From contig JAFEEG010000008.1 of NCBI GenBank assembly GCA_018241225.1, positions 51,463 to 115,462 of the forward strand: 64,000 bases of DNA. Direction: 5' to 3'. Positions 13,058-21,184 of this stretch are shown here, in pieces. How positions within the stretch are numbered: position 1 is the first letter of the stretch; the number at the start of each line of letters is the position of its first letter. Under the pieces are notes generated by a model. That model was not told where the DNA came from, made no database searches, and saw nothing but the letters and a program-made list of their open reading frames with translations. This DNA is from Pseudomonadota bacterium. GTDB lineage: Bacteria; Pseudomonadota; Gammaproteobacteria; Burkholderiales; Burkholderiaceae_C. Made by a program: the position numbers and the translations under genes.

Positions 13058-14175
13058 GTGCGTCCGGTGAGGCGCTCGTGCTCGCGCATGGCATAGCGAT
13101 CGGTCATGCCGGCGATGTAGTCGGCCACAGCGCGCGGCGTGTCGTCCTGCTGTGCGTAGTCGGGCGGCATCTCGTCGGGCTGGGCCAGGTAGGCGGCAAA
13201 CAGTTCGCGCACCACCTGCTGCGCTTGCGTGGTGGTCTGCACAACCCGGGCATGGCGGTAGAGATTGGCGAAGAGAAATCGCTTCAGCTCGCTGGACTGC
13301 GAGCGCATGGAGGCACTGAACTGCACGAGGCGTGGGCAGCGCCGCACCGCTTGGGCGTCGGATGGCGCGGCCTCCTGGAGGCCGGCGCGCGTGGCGTCGA
13401 TCACGTCGTAGACCTGGCTGCTGAGCATGCGGCGGATGGTTTCGTAGAGCAGCCGCCGGCCGGCCAGTTGCGGGTGCTCGGCCACGGCTTCGCGACGGAA
13501 TCGCTCGAACAGCTCGACGTCCTTGAGCTGGTCGATTTCGATCAGGCCGGAGCGCACGCCGTCGTCGATGTCGTGCGCGTTGTAGGCGATCTCGTCGGCC
13601 AGGTTGCACAGCTGAGCTTCCAGGCTGGGCTGCGTGTTCTCGATGAAGCGCCGCGCGACACCACCGGGCTCCGCCGCCTCGATGCGCTCCGCGTTGGCGC
13701 GGGAACAGTGCTTGAGAATGCCCTCGCGCGTCTCGAAGCTCAGGTTGAGCCCGTCGTATTGCGGGTAGCGATGCTCCAGGCGGTCGACCACGCGCAGACT
13801 TTGCAGGTTGTGCTCGAAGCCGCCGTGGCCGGCCATGCACGCGTTCAGCGTGTCCTGCCCGGCGTGACCGAAGGGCGTGTGACCGAGGTCGTGGGCCAGG
13901 GCAATGGCCTCCACCAGGTCTTCGTTGAGGCCCAGCGAACGCGACACCGAACGGCCGAGCTGGGCCACTTCGAGCGAGTGCGTCATCCGGGTGCGGAACA
14001 GGTCGCCCTCGTGGTTGAGGAACACCTGCGTCTTGTAGACCAGCCGGCGAAACGCGGTCGAATGGACGATCCGGTCGCGGTCGCGCTGGAAGTCGTCGCG
14101 CGTGGGTGCCGGCGGCTCCGGATGACGCCGGCCGCGGGAAGCGGCCGCGTGGCTGGCATAGGGCGCCAGCGCCAT
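13045..14175 (-). CDS. dgt: Deoxyguanosinetriphosphate triphosphohydrolase-like protein
   Basis: A 376-residue HD-domain hydrolase that converts dNTPs to deoxynucleoside and tripolyphosphate. The metal-binding HD set is visible as RMTHSLEVAQ, the paired HD in AHDLGHTPFGH, and a later aspartate in EIAYNAHDIDDGVRSG. Just before it is RDRIVHSTAFRRLVYKTQVF, typical of the short Dgt-like family. The ATG at 14,175 leaves one base to the aroB stop. The longer open frame upstream lies inside aroB and is rejected. Confidence 0.9.
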   Translation of the reverse strand: MALAPYASHAAASRGRRHPEPPAPTRDDFQRDRDRIVHSTAFRRLVYKTQVFLNHEGDLFRTRMTHSLEVAQLGRSVSRSLGLNEDLVEAIALAHDLGHTPFGHAGQDTLNACMAGHGGFEHNLQSLRVVDRLEHRYPQYDGLNLSFETREGILKHCSRANAERIEAAEPGGVARRFIENTQPSLEAQLCNLADEIAYNAHDIDDGVRSGLIEIDQLKDVELFERFRREAVAEHPQLAGRRLLYETIRRMLSSQVYDVIDATRAGLQEAAPSDAQAVRRCPRLVQFSASMRSQSSELKRFLFANLYRHARVVQTTTQAQQVVRELFAAYLAQPDEMPPDYAQQDDTPRAVADYIAGMTDRYAMREHERLTGRTWTV

Positions 14176-14176
14176 C

Positions 14177-15280
14177 TCAGCCTTGCTCGCAGCAGGCGGC
14201 CAGCACGTCGCGCACCATGGCGTCGGGCGCGCTGCGCACCACTGCCGAGCCGGGCTTGTCCAGCACCACGAATCGGATCTCGCCGGCCTCCGACTTCTTG
14301 TCGACGCGCATGAGCTCAAGGTAGCGCTCGGCCCCCAGGGCCGGCCCCCGCACCGGCAAGCCGGCGGCTTCGACCAGCCGGGTCAGGCGCTGCACGAACG
14401 CGGCATCCACGCCGCCCAGGCGCTGCGACAGATGCGCCGCCATCACCATGCCGCAACCCACGGCTTCGCCATGCAGCCACTCGCCGTAGCCCAGGCCCGA
14501 TTCGATCGCATGGCCGAAGGTGTGGCCGAAGTTGAGAATGGCGCGAAGGCCCGATTCGCGCTCGTCCTGCCCCACCACGACCGCCTTGATTTCGCAGCTG
14601 CGGCGCACCGCGTGCGCGAGTGCCGCCGGGTCGCGGGCGGTGAGCGCCGGCAAGTTGTCCTCGATCCAGTCGAGGAACGCCATGTCGTAGATGGGCCCGT
14701 ACTTGATCACTTCGGCCAGGCCGGCGCTGAGCTCGCGCGGCGGCAGGCTCCTGAGCGTGGCCAGGTCGCACAGCACGCGCTGCGGCTGGTAGAAGGCCCC
14801 GATCATGTTCTTGCCCAACGGGTGGTTGATGGCGGTCTTGCCGCCCACCGACGAGTCGACCTGCGCCAGCAGTGTGGTGGGCACCTGCACAAAAGGCACG
14901 CCGCGCATGTAGCTCGCCGCGGCGAAGCCGGTCATGTCGCCCACCACGCCGCCGCCCAGCGCATACAGCACGGTCTTGCGATCGCAGCCGTAGCCGAGCA
15001 GGGCATCGAAGATCAGGTTGAGCGTCTGCCAGTCCTTGTACGCCTCGCCATCGGGCAACTCCAGCACGTGCACCTGTTCATGCAGACCGGCCAGCGCATC
15101 GCGCAGGGTCTGCGCGTACAGCGGCGCAACGGTGGTGTTGGTCACGATCAGGGCCTGCGCGGCGCGCGGCAATGCCTGCAGCGACTGCGGATCTTGCAGC
15201 AGGTCGCTGCCGATCAGGATGGAATAGCTTCGGTCGCCGAGATCGATCTCGACACGCTCGTGGGGGGCTGTCACTGGCAT
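14177..15280 (-). CDS. aroB: 3-dehydroquinate synthase
   Basis: A 367-residue enzyme, second step of the shikimate pathway, converting DAHP to 3-dehydroquinate with NAD and a divalent metal. Family motifs: [54 protein letters not shown], and the metal-binding histidines in [12 protein letters not shown] and [10 protein letters not shown]. It lies 51 bases after aroK, the usual aroK-aroB pairing, downstream of the pil genes. Confidence 0.96.
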   Translation of the reverse strand: MPVTAPHERVEIDLGDRSYSILIGSDLLQDPQSLQALPRAAQALIVTNTTVAPLYAQTLRDALAGLHEQVHVLELPDGEAYKDWQTLNLIFDALLGYGCDRKTVLYALGGGVVGDMTGFAAASYMRGVPFVQVPTTLLAQVDSSVGGKTAINHPLGKNMIGAFYQPQRVLCDLATLRSLPPRELSAGLAEVIKYGPIYDMAFLDWIEDNLPALTARDPAALAHAVRRSCEIKAVVVGQDERESGLRAILNFGHTFGHAIESGLGYGEWLHGEAVGCGMVMAAHLSQRLGGVDAAFVQRLTRLVEAAGLPVRGPALGAERYLELMRVDKKSEAGEIRFVVLDKPGSAVVRSAPDAMVRDVLAACCEQG

Positions 15281-15331
15281 AGAACCCCGAGTTTAGGCGG
15301 TGGCCCAGCAGTTCGCCGCCGGGGGCCGGAC

Positions 15332-15874
15332 TCAACCCTGCCCGTCGGGCGCCGGCGGCACGGCAATACCGGCCAGCTCAAGCTGCATGACGATCAGGTT
15401 GACCAGCATGGCCACGGTCGGGCGGCCGGTGTCGACGATGTCGTGCGCGGTTTCGCGATAGAGCGGATCGCGTGCGGCGTGCAGTTCACGCAGGCGCCCA
15501 AGCGGGTCTTGCACCTGCAGCAGCGGGCGCTTCACGTCGTGCCGCAGTCGGCGAAAGAGGTCTTCGGGCGAGGAGCGCAGGTAGATCACGTGGAAGCCAC
15601 GGCGCAACTGGTGCCGGTTCGCCTCGCGCAGGACCGACCCGCCACCGGTGGACAGGACGCCGTGCGGCGACTGCGCGAGCTCGGCGATGGTGGCCTGCTC
15701 GACGTCGCGGAAGGCGCCCTCGCCTTCTCGCTCGAAATATTCACGGATGGAACAACCGATGCGCTCCTCGATGAGCGTATCTGTGTCTACAAAAGGCCAC
15801 TGCAGTCGCTGCGACAAGCGTCGCCCGACTGCAGATTTCCCCGATCCGGGGAGGCCGATCAGCGCTACCGCCAC
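15332..15874 (-). CDS. aroK: Shikimate kinase
   Basis: A 180-residue P-loop kinase that phosphorylates shikimate. Walker A is GLPGSGKS near the N-terminus. The shikimate-binding DTDTLIE, the GGG motif LSTGGGSVLRE, and the lid region with RPLL are present. The start is a GTG at 15,874, giving MAVALIGLPGSGKS, the expected AroK N-terminus. The gene begins 28 bases after the pilQ stop, so aromatic biosynthesis genes follow the secretin gene directly, as in many beta- and gammaproteobacteria. Confidence 0.95.
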   Translation of the reverse strand: MAVALIGLPGSGKSAVGRRLSQRLQWPFVDTDTLIEERIGCSIREYFEREGEGAFRDVEQATIAELAQSPHGVLSTGGGSVLREANRHQLRRGFHVIYLRSSPEDLFRRLRHDVKRPLLQVQDPLGRLRELHAARDPLYRETAHDIVDTGRPTVAMLVNLIVMQLELAGIAVPPAPDGQG

Positions 15875-15902
15875 GCAGGGGTAGGCACACGCCTGGCGCG
15901 CC

Positions 15903-18005
15903 TTAGCGCGCGGCGTTGCGGTCGGTAATCATCTTCGGGGTGATAAAGACGAGCATTTCGGTCTTGTTGAATGTGCGATTACGCGTCCGGAACAATGCCC
16001 CCACATAGGGCACTTCACCCAGAACCGGGATCCGCGATTCGTCATTCTGTTCGGTGAGCTCGAAGATACCACCGATGACCACCGTGCCGCCGTTCTCCAC
16101 CAGCACTTCGGTCTGCACGTGCTTGGTATTGATGGCAAAACCTGCCAGGGTCTGCTGGCCCACCGTGTCCTTGTTCACGTCAAGGGTCAGGATGATGTTG
16201 CCTTCGGGCGTGATCTGCGGCGTGACCTCGAGCTTGAGGTTGGCCTTGCGGAAGGCAATGGAGGTTGCACCGCTGGACGTGGCCACCTGATAGGGCAGCT
16301 CGGTACCTTGCTCGATCAGCGCCTTGGTCTGGTCGGCGGTCACCACACGCGGACTGGACACCACCTTGCCCTTGCCGTCGGCTTCCAGGGCGGAGATTTC
16401 CAGGTTCAACAGGCGCGAGAAGCTGGAGTTGAACAGCGAGATGGCGAAGGTACCGGGCGTGTTGCCCGTGCCGCTGGGGCTGATGGCCGGCAGGCTCACG
16501 AAGTTGGAGTTGCTCGCCGTAAACGTCGCGGTTCCGTTCGTGATAGTCGGCTGCACACCGATCGAGTTGTTGTTGTTGACGATGCCACCGCCCATCTTCA
16601 CACCCAGCGATTTTCCGAAGGTGTCGGATGCCTCGACGATGCGCGCCTCGATCAGCACCTGGCGCACCGGCACGTCCAGCTTCTGGATCAGCTCGGCCAC
16701 GTCGGCCAAGCGCGACGGAATGTCCGACACGAACAGCTGGTTGGTACGCGTCTCGGCAATCACGCTGCCGCGCGGGCTCAAGATGCGGGTGTTGTTGCTG
16801 CCACCGCCACCGCCGCCACCGGCCAGACCCTGGCCGGTCAGACCCTGGGCAATGACAGCCGCCTTGGTGTAGTTGAGCTGGAAGGACTGCGTGCGCAGCG
16901 GCTCCAGGTTGGCAATGGCCGCCTGGGCTTCGAATTCACGCTTTTCCTTGGCGTCGATTTCGTCCTTGGGCGCGATCCACAGCACGCTGCCGTTCTTGCG
17001 CATGCCCAGGTTCTTGGCCTGCATGATGATGTCCAGCGCCTGGTCCCAGGGGACGTCCTTCAGGCGCAGGGTCAGGGCACCGCTCACCGAGTCGGAGGTG
17101 ACAATGTTGAAGTTGGTGAAGTCGGCAATCACCTGCAGCAGCGAGCGGATCTCGATGTTCTGGAAGTTCAGCGACAGCTTCTCGCCGCTGTAGCCCACGC
17201 CTTGCGTCAACTTGGTCGGGTCGACCTTGCGGGGGCGCACTTCCACCACGAACTGGTTGTCGCTCTGGTAGGCACTGTGTTCCCACTCGCCCTTGGGCTC
17301 GATCACCATGCGCACACGGTCGCCCTGCTGCTGGGTGGTGATGGCCTGAACCGGCGTGCCGAAGTCGGCCACGTCCAGGCGGCGGCGCAGGCCTTCAGGC
17401 AGCGTCGTCTTGGTGAACTCGACCACCAGGTTCTTGCCCTGCGGACGGATGTCCACGCCCACCTGGTTGTTCGCCAGGTCGACGATCACGCGGCCGGTCT
17501 TGTCCGAGCCCAGGCGGAAGTCGATGTCACGCAGCGGCAGCGAGTCGCGGTTGCGGTTCTCGGCAAACTGGGAGGTGGTGGTCTGCACTTGCGCCACACC
17601 GGCCACCTGGCCGAGCGACACCAGCACGGACTTGCCTTGCAGCTCAGCCTTGTAGGTGGTCGCGTCCTTCAGGTTGAGCACCAGGCGCGTACGGTCGCCT
17701 GCTTGCACCACGTTGACCGAACGCAGGTTGCCCTGGTTGATGTCGACGGTGGAGCGCCCGATGCCGTTGCTCACGCCTGGGAAGTCCAGCGCAATGCGCG
17801 CCGGCGACTGGATAGCGAAGCCATTGGGCACCGCGGTGAGCGGCTGGGTCAGGTCGATGCGCACGAGCTCAGTCCCGCCCTGCACCGAGCTGGTGACCGA
17901 TTCGATGGCGTTCTGCGCGTAGGCCGCACAGGTGGCGCCAAGCGCGAGGACCGAGGCGCCAATGGCACGCAGCCAGGTCGCCATCGCATTTTTTCTTTGC
18001 TTCAT
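15903..18005 (-). CDS. pilQ: Type IV pilus secretin PilQ
   Basis: The 700-residue outer-membrane secretin through which type IV pili exit. With the ATG at 18,005 (ATGA overlap with pilP) there is a signal peptide ending at about residue 30 (CAAYA|QNA). Order of domains: two AMIN domains binding peptidoglycan, a secretin/TonB short N-domain (LNFQNIEIRSLLQVIADFT), an N1 domain (RTNQLFVSDIPSRLADV) and the C-terminal secretin pore (VPVRQVLIEARIVE, VVIGGIFE, VPYVGALFR). A run of seven glycines followed by SNN, encoded by a GGT/GGC-rich tract near 16,800-16,825, marks a flexible linker. Confidence 0.95.
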   Translation of the reverse strand: MKQRKNAMATWLRAIGASVLALGATCAAYAQNAIESVTSSVQGGTELVRIDLTQPLTAVPNGFAIQSPARIALDFPGVSNGIGRSTVDINQGNLRSVNVVQAGDRTRLVLNLKDATTYKAELQGKSVLVSLGQVAGVAQVQTTTSQFAENRNRDSLPLRDIDFRLGSDKTGRVIVDLANNQVGVDIRPQGKNLVVEFTKTTLPEGLRRRLDVADFGTPVQAITTQQQGDRVRMVIEPKGEWEHSAYQSDNQFVVEVRPRKVDPTKLTQGVGYSGEKLSLNFQNIEIRSLLQVIADFTNFNIVTSDSVSGALTLRLKDVPWDQALDIIMQAKNLGMRKNGSVLWIAPKDEIDAKEKREFEAQAAIANLEPLRTQSFQLNYTKAAVIAQGLTGQGLAGGGGGGGSNNTRILSPRGSVIAETRTNQLFVSDIPSRLADVAELIQKLDVPVRQVLIEARIVEASDTFGKSLGVKMGGGIVNNNNSIGVQPTITNGTATFTASNSNFVSLPAISPSGTGNTPGTFAISLFNSSFSRLLNLEISALEADGKGKVVSSPRVVTADQTKALIEQGTELPYQVATSSGATSIAFRKANLKLEVTPQITPEGNIILTLDVNKDTVGQQTLAGFAINTKHVQTEVLVENGGTVVIGGIFELTEQNDESRIPVLGEVPYVGALFRTRNRTFNKTEMLVFITPKMITDRNAAR

Positions 18006-18550
18006 TTCTTCGACCTCTCTTGCAACACCAGCGTCGCCGGGCGTTCGATCCATTCACCGGCGGCGTCCTGCACGATTTCACGCAAGCCGAGTTCGGTTTC
18101 GGTAATACGGGTGATCTTTCCGTAGTTCTGACCGAGGTAGTTGCCCACCCGGACCTGATAGAGGAGCTTGTCCACACTGACCAGCGCCACGGGCTGACCG
18201 TTGCGGCTGAGGCTGCCGACCATGGCCATGGCGTCCAGCGGATAGCCCTCCAGGGCCTCCTTGCGGCGCGTGAGCTCCGGCGCGATCAGTCCGGACATGG
18301 CCGGCTGGTTGGAGTCGCGGCGCAGGGCCTGCGTCAGCTTCTGGCTGTTGAAGGGCTCGAAGGCGGCGCCTTCGGTGTAGGCCTGCGGAACGAATTTCTT
18401 GGGCTCGGAAATGGGCGGAACGTTGGGGCGCACCTGGGCGCGCTGTTCGTTCATCCATTGCTGGAGCTCTTCGTGTTCCGAGCCGGAGCACCCGGCCAGG
18501 GCCATCGCGGCCAGGCCCAGGCAAGTGGTGGTGCGGGCAAGGCGCATCAT
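18002..18550 (-). CDS. pilP: Type IV pilus assembly lipoprotein PilP
   Basis: A 182-residue lipoprotein with lipobox LAGC (residues 18-21). PilP bridges the inner-membrane PilMNO complex to the PilQ secretin. The proline-rich N-terminal linker (NVPPISEPKKFVPQAY) is followed by the beta-rich domain with QPVALVSVDKLLYQVRVGNYLG and the start of VQDAAGEWIERPATL. It overlaps pilO (4 bases) and pilQ (4 bases), indicating coupled translation. Confidence 0.94.
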   Translation of the reverse strand: MMRLARTTTCLGLAAMALAGCSGSEHEELQQWMNEQRAQVRPNVPPISEPKKFVPQAYTEGAAFEPFNSQKLTQALRRDSNQPAMSGLIAPELTRRKEALEGYPLDAMAMVGSLSRNGQPVALVSVDKLLYQVRVGNYLGQNYGKITRITETELGLREIVQDAAGEWIERPATLVLQERSKK

Positions 18551-19224
18551 TTCTTCGCCCCCTTCTGCGCGGTGGCGCGCTTCTGGGCGGCCTGCTCCTC
18601 AGGATCGAGGTAGCGGAAGGTCTTGGCGGTGGCGTCCATCGTGAGCGCGCCGTCCTTGGCCGGCACGATCGACAGGTTGTTGAGCGTCACGATGCGCGAA
18701 AGATTGGCAATGTCGGCAGCGAAGGAGCCCATGTCGTGATAGCGGCCAGTGACGCGTACCGCGATGGGCAGCTCGGCGTAATAGTCCTTGACCGACACCT
18801 GGCCGGGCCGGAACAGCTCGAACTGCAGGCTGCGGCCCAGGCCCGCCTGGTTGATGTCCGACAGCAGGGCGTCCATTTCAGCCTTGCTGGGCAACTGTTT
18901 TTCCAGAAGGATCACGTACTGCTGTACCTGCTCGCGCTGCTTCTTGAGCAGATCGAGATTGGCGGCCTGCGCCACCTTTTTCTGGTAGTCCGCCCGCAGC
19001 GCGACCTCCTTGGCACGCGCTGCCTCGAGTTCGTCGTTCGAGTTGGTCAGCCACACGAACCACAACGCCACCAGTACTGCCACCACGATGAGCAGGAACA
19101 GGGCGTAGCGCGGCAGCGGGGGCCACACCGACGGGTCGTTGGTATTGAGTCCGCGGAACTGATCCGCCCACTGGCGCACGGTGGCGCCAATGTCGACTTT
19201 CTGGGTGGAGCGTTTTCTTGCCAT
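18547..19224 (-). CDS. pilO: Type IV pilus inner-membrane protein PilO
   Basis: A 225-residue bitopic protein of the pilus alignment complex that heterodimerises with PilN. A short cytoplasmic N-terminus is followed by one membrane helix (about residues 41-61, YALFLLIVVAVLVALWFVWL), a coiled-coil (ARAKEVALRADYQKKVAQA), and a ferredoxin-like periplasmic domain ending in LNNLSIVPAKDG. The ATG at 19,224, 5 bases after the pilN stop, gives the expected N-terminus; the longer frame runs into pilN. Confidence 0.93.
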   Translation of the reverse strand: MARKRSTQKVDIGATVRQWADQFRGLNTNDPSVWPPLPRYALFLLIVVAVLVALWFVWLTNSNDELEAARAKEVALRADYQKKVAQAANLDLLKKQREQVQQYVILLEKQLPSKAEMDALLSDINQAGLGRSLQFELFRPGQVSVKDYYAELPIAVRVTGRYHDMGSFAADIANLSRIVTLNNLSIVPAKDGALTMDATAKTFRYLDPEEQAAQKRATAQKGAKK

Positions 19225-19229
19225 ACGCC

Positions 19230-19856
19230 TTATCCCTTCGCTGCCGGGGCCGGCACCTTGCCGGCCGGCGCATCTTGCGCAGGCTTGTTCGCGTCCGTCG
19301 GCCGCTTCAGGCCGATGCGCATCGTGAAATTGGCCACCCGGCGCTGGTCGCGCGCGCTCAGCGCCACCGTCGCGGCAGTGATCTCGACCAGCTCGGGCTT
19401 GACCAGCCACGGGCTGCTGTTGCCCAGGTTGCGCAGCAACTCGGACACACGCTCGTTCGACTGCGCCATGCCTTGCAGGGTGACCGTCTGGTTCTCCTGC
19501 TTCATGGTGGTCAGGTAGACGCCGTCGGGCAGCTGGCGCACCAGTTCATTCATCAGGTGAACCGGCATGTTGCGGTCGCCCTGCAGGTCTTCCACCGCCT
19601 GCTGGCGCGCACGCAGCGCGGCGATTTCGGACTGCAGCGTGGAGATTTCGCGAATTTCGGCTTCCAGCTTGGTGATTTCAGCCTGGAGGAACTGGTTACG
19701 CGAGTTCTGGTTGGAGATCTGGGCCTCGAACCACACATAGGCGGCGCCGGCAATCAGACCACCGACCAGCGCGGAGGCACCGAGGGCCGCATAGAAGTTT
19801 TCGCGGCGACGCTTGCGCGCCGCCTCGCGGTGCGGGAGCAGGTTGATGAGGATCAC
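19230..19856 (-). CDS. pilN: Type IV pilus inner-membrane protein PilN
   Basis: A 208-residue bitopic protein starting with the conserved MILINLLPHREAARKRRR, the short cytoplasmic peptide that docks into PilM. One membrane segment (about residues 23-43) and a periplasmic coiled-coil with a ferredoxin-like fold follow. The C-terminus is alanine/proline-rich. It overlaps pilM by 4 bases. Confidence 0.94.
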   Translation of the reverse strand: MILINLLPHREAARKRRRENFYAALGASALVGGLIAGAAYVWFEAQISNQNSRNQFLQAEITKLEAEIREISTLQSEIAALRARQQAVEDLQGDRNMPVHLMNELVRQLPDGVYLTTMKQENQTVTLQGMAQSNERVSELLRNLGNSSPWLVKPELVEITAATVALSARDQRRVANFTMRIGLKRPTDANKPAQDAPAGKVPAPAAKG

Positions 19857-20932
19857 TGCTGGAACCTCCGCATGGCCAGCCCGCAGGACGTGAGGTACGA
19901 GGGCGCCTCGCGGCGCACCTTCTTCTCACGGATGCCGCCAGCCATTTCCATGCCCTCGAAGGGATTGATCAGCGAACACGCGAAGGACGTCTGGCGCGTC
20001 ACCGCACTGGTCAGGCCCGGCAACGAAGCCGATCCGCCAGCCAGCAGCACATAGTCCACCCTGTTGTAGGGCGTGCTGGTGAAGAAGAACTGCAGCGCGC
20101 GGGCGATTTCCTGGGCAATGCTGGCCACAAACGGCTTGAGCACGCCGGTGCCGTAGTCGTCCGGCAGGTCGCCGCTGCGCTTCTTGGTCTCGGCCTCTTC
20201 GGCCGAAAAGCCGTACTGGCGCACGATCAGCTGCGTGAGCTGCGCGCCACCAAATGCCTGGTCGCGCTCGTAGATCAGCTCTTCGTTGCGCAGCACCTGC
20301 ATGCTGGTCGTGGCAGCACCCACTTCGAACAGCGCGACAACCGCATCTTGGCCCTGTCCTGGCAACTGCTCGATCAGGCGAGAGGCTGCCAGGCGGGAGG
20401 CGAACGACTCCACATCCAGGATCATGGCCTTGAGGCCGGCGGCCTCGGCCAGGCCCTGGCGGTCTTGCACCTTTTCCTTGCGCGACGCGGCAATCAGCAC
20501 CTCGACGTCACCCGTGGAGTTGTTGGCCGGCCCCATGACACAGAAGTCCAGGCTCACTTCGTCCAGCGAGAACGGAATGTATTGATTGGCCTCGGATTCC
20601 ACCTGGATCTCCAGCTCGGGCTCGCTCAGGCCACCCGGCAGGATGATTTTCTTGGTGATCACCGCCGAGGGCGGCAGCGCCAGGGCGGCGTGCTTGGTGC
20701 GCGTGCCGCTCTTGCGAACGACGCGGCGCACCGCTTCGGCGACCTCGTCGAATTTCTCGACGTTGCCGTCGGTAATCCAGCCGCGCTCGAGCGGCTCGAT
20801 CGCACAACGCTCGAGCACCAACTTGCCCGACGCGTCGCGCCCGAGTTCGACCAGCTTCACGCTGGACGAACTGACGTCAAGTCCGAGCAGCGGCGCGGAT
20901 TGACGGCGAAACAGCGAACCAAATGCAGCCAA
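19853..20932 (-). CDS. pilM: Type IV pilus ATPase-fold protein PilM
   Basis: A cytoplasmic actin/FtsA-like protein that binds ATP and the PilN N-terminus. The core begins PLLGLDVSSSSVKLVELGR; later motifs include IEVGAATTSMQVL-type beta strands and the nucleotide-binding VLLAGGSASLPGL. No ATG gives a normal N-terminus: the only upstream ATG (21,058) would add an unrelated cysteine-rich 42-residue segment. The TTG at 20,932, with GGGA about 8 bases upstream, yields 359 residues with FGSLFRRQ, like other PilM proteins, and was chosen. First gene of the pilMNOPQ run. Confidence 0.9.
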   Translation of the reverse strand: MAAFGSLFRRQSAPLLGLDVSSSSVKLVELGRDASGKLVLERCAIEPLERGWITDGNVEKFDEVAEAVRRVVRKSGTRTKHAALALPPSAVITKKIILPGGLSEPELEIQVESEANQYIPFSLDEVSLDFCVMGPANNSTGDVEVLIAASRKEKVQDRQGLAEAAGLKAMILDVESFASRLAASRLIEQLPGQGQDAVVALFEVGAATTSMQVLRNEELIYERDQAFGGAQLTQLIVRQYGFSAEEAETKKRSGDLPDDYGTGVLKPFVASIAQEIARALQFFFTSTPYNRVDYVLLAGGSASLPGLTSAVTRQTSFACSLINPFEGMEMAGGIREKKVRREAPSYLTSCGLAMRRFQQ

Positions 20933-20947
20933 GTTCGATCCCGATGA

Positions 20948-20976
20948 GTTGTAACGATTCGAAAAATATGCGTAAA
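20948..20976 (-). promoter_or_regulatory. Candidate promoter of the pilMNOPQ operon
   Basis: On the minus strand TTTACG (20,976-20,971) and TACAAC (20,953-20,948) are separated by exactly 17 bases; each matches the sigma-70 consensus at 4 of 6 positions. Transcription would start near 20,941, about 10 bases before the TTG start of pilM. The region is locally AT-rich. Moderate support only. Confidence 0.4.
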
Positions 20977-21155
20977 AATTCCGGCTTCGGGAGATGCTAG
21001 TGCAAGCTCCGCACTGAACCAAGCGACAAGGTACGCAGCGGGCAACATTCGTTGTCAAAAGTCGACGTAAAAGTGCCTCAATGCAACTTAGGTCACAATT
21101 TCGAGTACTTGGGTCTTAAGCGCCCTCCCAGGGGGTTTGGCGGGGGTCGCGTTTT

Positions 21156-21161
21156 TATAAT
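21156..21161 (+). promoter_or_regulatory. Candidate -10 element of mrcA
   Basis: A perfect TATAAT lies 23 bases before the mrcA start codon, in a T-rich spot (GTTTTTATAATGGG). No good -35 hexamer is found at 16-18 bases upstream, so either the promoter depends on an activator or the match is partly chance. Transcription would begin near 21,168. Confidence 0.4.
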
Positions 21162-21184
21162 GGGAGTCGACTTCGCCCGACCTC

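Noticed and set aside
20933-21058. ATG at 21,058 as the pilM start
   Set aside because: It adds 42 cysteine-rich residues not seen in PilM proteins and crosses the candidate promoter; the TTG at 20,932 gives the family N-terminus.
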